A DNA stretch of 24,001 nucleotides from a virus. Every line of letters begins with the position of its first letter. Position 1 is the first letter of the stretch. The notes beneath the pieces are model-generated. The model made no database searches. It was given only the letters and a program-made list of their open reading frames with translations, and was not told the origin of the DNA. Shown here piece after piece: positions 23,101 to 24,001 of the stretch. Location: the IMG/VR virus record IMGVR_UViG_3300017989_000437, positions 1 through 24,001 of that record; one strand, written 5' to 3'. Position numbers and translations under genes: made by a program.

Positions 23101-23358
23101 TCCCCCGGTTTGTTCAAATCTGGCTACCGGGTTGTGACGGCCACTGCTGGCGTCCTCAAACTCGTATGCACCAATAACAAGATACCCATCTGCCAAGTCA
23201 CTGGACGGAAGGGTTAAAGTGGAGGTAGAGGAGTTGAAAGAGTAAGCAGCGCTATCGTTTCTAGTAGCTGTACCAGAAAACAAACCGTTTGGTGCTGCCC
23301 AAGACGTAGTGGGCAGGAGACTAGTTGTACCGCCCCTCCATTCGCCAAGAACAGCCAT
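20167..23358 (-). CDS. Repeat-rich beta structural protein / appendage (1063 aa)
   Basis: The N-terminal 330 residues look like two consecutive beta-sandwich domains with a shared plan (DGYLVIGAYEFED and KRYLVLGSQWWHTS mark their first strands). A third beta domain runs to about 450. Residues 460-915 are about twenty degenerate repeats of 18-22 residues of the form SGxITITPVTVSGSAEREV, broken twice by ANRAIVTWVEF. Then come four GxAP units (917-1003) and three ENRV-type units (1004-1063). Such repeats suggest an elongated beta-solenoid or extended stalk on the virion. No catalytic motif and no signal peptide are seen. It lies just upstream of the fibre-tail adaptor and shares its repeat type with the gene before it. 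Head decoration, tail appendage or receptor binding are all possible. Confidence 0.65.
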   Translation of the reverse strand: MAVLGEWRGGTTSLLPTTSWAAPNGLFSGTATRNDSAAYSFNSSTSTLTLPSSDLADGYLVIGAYEFEDASSGRHNPVARFEQTGGTGTFVSGVSSGYNRDASEDRAYVRTWAFIDNPSASATIQFQWRRDSDSPTGGTVRSQLQVIPLYYSNHGIYSSTDATVAGGTTPNTITSWTTEDQSNTAAIEISSGVVTIKGDNKRYLVLGSQWWHTSFGSRTQRWHGLAVGGSLENDVRAYSYVRDSSNSMAGDMYTTIVETSTADLALSNVVFTGEALGTWPQTGADSDVGTGSTEAQHSFVVLELNDSAEVFRSVSNTQQDIDTAGARVDIQVADVVDFNDSSSFTKTSNTAINLETDADVLLGANVSGGYASSSSARYTGYAEFTVNGTGETYSVAGDYSRGDQGTTDTWGWSANLMSFVAGSTGDDLGVDAGKISGGEGGTVDTIAGWTGFWGINLDTLTATTTEHTATDGSSSFSAVTVSGAAERSITSSSASIVASSAEVSGSADKVAPNRAIVTWVEFSYWPEASLEHEATGSITTAATTASGSGSRAITGSGAITITPVEIGGEAENEVVGEGSVDLPTAQVVGVAERQLTSSGDMTTGPPTVTGSAERVITGSGAITTGAVEVFGTLGKAASGAISVSPTAVSGAGEITRVASGAVSIAPVATNGLAEKEVVSESANITLGAVTIDSLVSTAGEVTSSGNITTGAITASGSAEREVTSTASIVTPVTEVSGSASKGQVISDSITTSPVTVSGSGNKGVVGSGVITISPVTASGSAEREIKTTSADVTISPVTTSGSATKGAANRAIVTWVEFQIVAEPAIIADGDVAITPVTVSGSAGKEVFGIGAITTPATEVSSVAERAATASGDITIPAVTASGNGKKSVFATGDVSITPVEVDGAGDIFFNTIVPVDAGAITVVGYAPQSRFGAGEEVPVGGVTFSGFAPVGGPLPTPAPAEIILQGFAPEMSIGLDISINLSIISLTGIAPVSGAFNVGSLNPEAQVLVDFEHRVIHVEAPESNVVQLVLQENRVATVEAQDTSITQLIDYENRVVYATKRN
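20170..20345 (-). repeat. Three C-terminal ENRV-type repeats
   Basis: The last 60 residues hold three units of about 18-20 residues, with FEHRVIHVEA, QENRVATVEA and YENRVVYATK as the conserved cores. Short strand repeats of this kind occur in other phage structural proteins. Confidence 0.7.
20172..20177 (-). promoter_or_regulatory. Ribosome binding site deciding the fibre-tail adaptor start
   Basis: AGAGGA on the - strand lies six bases before ATG 20165 and inside the end of the preceding gene. It supports the shorter start. Confidence 0.6.
20350..20610 (-). repeat. Four GxAP-type repeats
   Basis: Four units in residues 917-1003 share a hydrophobic strand ending in G-x-A-P: ITVVGYAP, VTFSGFAP, IILQGFAP and ISLTGIAP. 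Spacings are uneven, from 22 to 30 residues. Confidence 0.7.
20610..21980 (-). repeat. Tandem beta repeats (about twenty units of 18-22 residues)
   Basis: Units such as SGVITISPVTASGSAEREI and DGDVAITPVTVSGSAGKEV repeat through residues 460-917. Two copies of ANRAIVTWVEF lie exactly 888 bases (296 codons) apart, near 20910-20943 and 21798-21831. The repeats have diverged at DNA level. Confidence 0.8.
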
Positions 23359-24001
23359 CAGACCTCATCCGCTTCAAACTCTATGTGTAGATCATCATAG
23401 TCCGTGATGCTTGCTACTTCAGGTGCAGTAAGTGTTTGTTCACTTTCCGCAATGGTAGTGGAGATGTCGTTGTGAGTCCACGTAGCAATAGTCGTAGAAG
23501 CACCTTGGACCAACCTCACGGTGAGATTTACCGTGGAGTCATTCGTTGCCTTCCTGTAACGATACCTGATCCTGTGGGGCATATCGGTTTGGACGTTGGT
23601 AGCAGGGTTGCTAAGCGCAATCTTCGTCACGCTTGCAGAAGGAGAGGCTTCACTCTGGATGTAATCAGAGTCGTTCGCACTTACTTCATCGATAGCTTCA
23701 AACAGGTTGGTCGTCGCACCAGTGTTGGTCGTCCAAGAACCCACAGTGGTGTCTGCATTGGGGCGAAGATAGGCAAGCTGACCAAGACCGGCAGTAGCTT
23801 GGGTTGTAATACCCGCAAAAGAAAAGGCACCGGAAGCCGTGAGTACACGCTCCGCAGTGCCAGAAACAGTGACTGGAGTAAGGGATACGATCCCGCTTTC
23901 TGTGTTAATAGAGCGCTCTGCACTACCGGAGACAGTGACAGCAGCAAAAGAAGAAGAGCCGTCCGTGGCAGTATGCTCAGTAGCAGAGTCTTCCACGAAG
24001 A
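23358..24001 (-). CDS. Repeat-containing structural protein, C-terminal part (5' end outside window)
   Basis: The frame is open to the right edge of the window. A GTG at 23996 is probably an internal Val, because the next codon upstream (Phe) is also in frame and the repeat pattern has already begun. The visible 214 residues start with EHTATDGSSSFAAVTVSGSAERSI, three to four of the same 18-22-residue beta repeats as in the next gene. They end in a beta-sandwich-like domain (YLRPNADTTVGSWTTNTGAT ... DYDDLHIEFEADEV) that I recall as a common terminal domain in phage structural proteins. The stop overlaps the 1063-aa gene's ATG (TGATG). The start, full length and role are unknown. Confidence 0.65.
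   Translation of the reverse strand, partial: FVEDSATEHTATDGSSSFAAVTVSGSAERSINTESGIVSLTPVTVSGTAERVLTASGAFSFAGITTQATAGLGQLAYLRPNADTTVGSWTTNTGATTNLFEAIDEVSANDSDYIQSEASPSASVTKIALSNPATNVQTDMPHRIRYRYRKATNDSTVNLTVRLVQGASTTIATWTHNDISTTIAESEQTLTAPEVASITDYDDLHIEFEADEV

Noticed and set aside
23994-23996. GTG at 23996 as a true start of the rightmost gene
   Set aside because: The frame continues to the window edge and the repeat motif has already begun. No ribosome site can be judged, so the gene is treated as partial.

Overview
This window looks like part of the genome of a lytic, short-tailed (podovirus-type) dsDNA bacteriophage, probably from a marine or other aquatic proteobacterium. The packing is very dense: almost every junction is an ATGA, TAATG, TGATG or GTGA overlap. 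A nucleotide-metabolism set (monomeric class II ribonucleotide reductase, MazG-like pyrophosphohydrolase, PhoH ATPase, metallophosphoesterase) sits next to a virion module with SU10-like adaptor, fibre-adaptor and nozzle proteins. This combination is familiar from phages of marine bacteria. The host cannot be fixed from the sequence. I saw no tRNA, rRNA, CRISPR array, insertion sequence, integrase or attachment site.

Left part (1-5395, + strand): a run of eleven small to medium genes. The order is the tail of an unknown gene cut by the window edge, a metallophosphoesterase, two unknown small proteins, MazG, a sigma70-like promoter in the only real intergenic gap, class II RNR (nrdJ type), PhoH, a DUF3310 protein, a Cys-containing small protein, an RMF/CrpP-like small protein and a basic small protein. 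A strong intrinsic terminator with a UUCG loop closes the run at about 5395-5419. The recognisable enzymes suggest reshaping of host nucleotide and phosphate metabolism to supply dNTPs.

Right part (5417-24001, - strand, so read from right to left): one long virion operon of thirteen genes. In order of transcription it has a repeat-containing structural protein (5' end outside the window), a 1063-residue beta-repeat protein related to it, a fibre-tail adaptor, a tail adaptor, a nozzle protein with a duplicated inserted domain, a tail fibre with a C-terminal S74 self-cleaving chaperone, a glycine-rich adhesin, an unknown protein, and then a probable internal/ejection cassette. That cassette comprises a hendecad coiled-coil protein, a two-domain peptidoglycan hydrolase, two unknown proteins and a 1221-residue internal protein. 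The two transcription units converge on the terminator near 5400.

The most notable signals are the twelve perfect-length 11-residue repeats in the 616-aa protein, three successive repeat families in the 1063-aa protein, a duplicated domain in the nozzle, the fibre/adhesin gene overlap, a two-domain virion lysin (M15-like plus transglycosylase-like), an RMF-like small protein, and a metallophosphoesterase whose first metal-binding Asp appears to be Cys. All family assignments were made by eye, without a database search.
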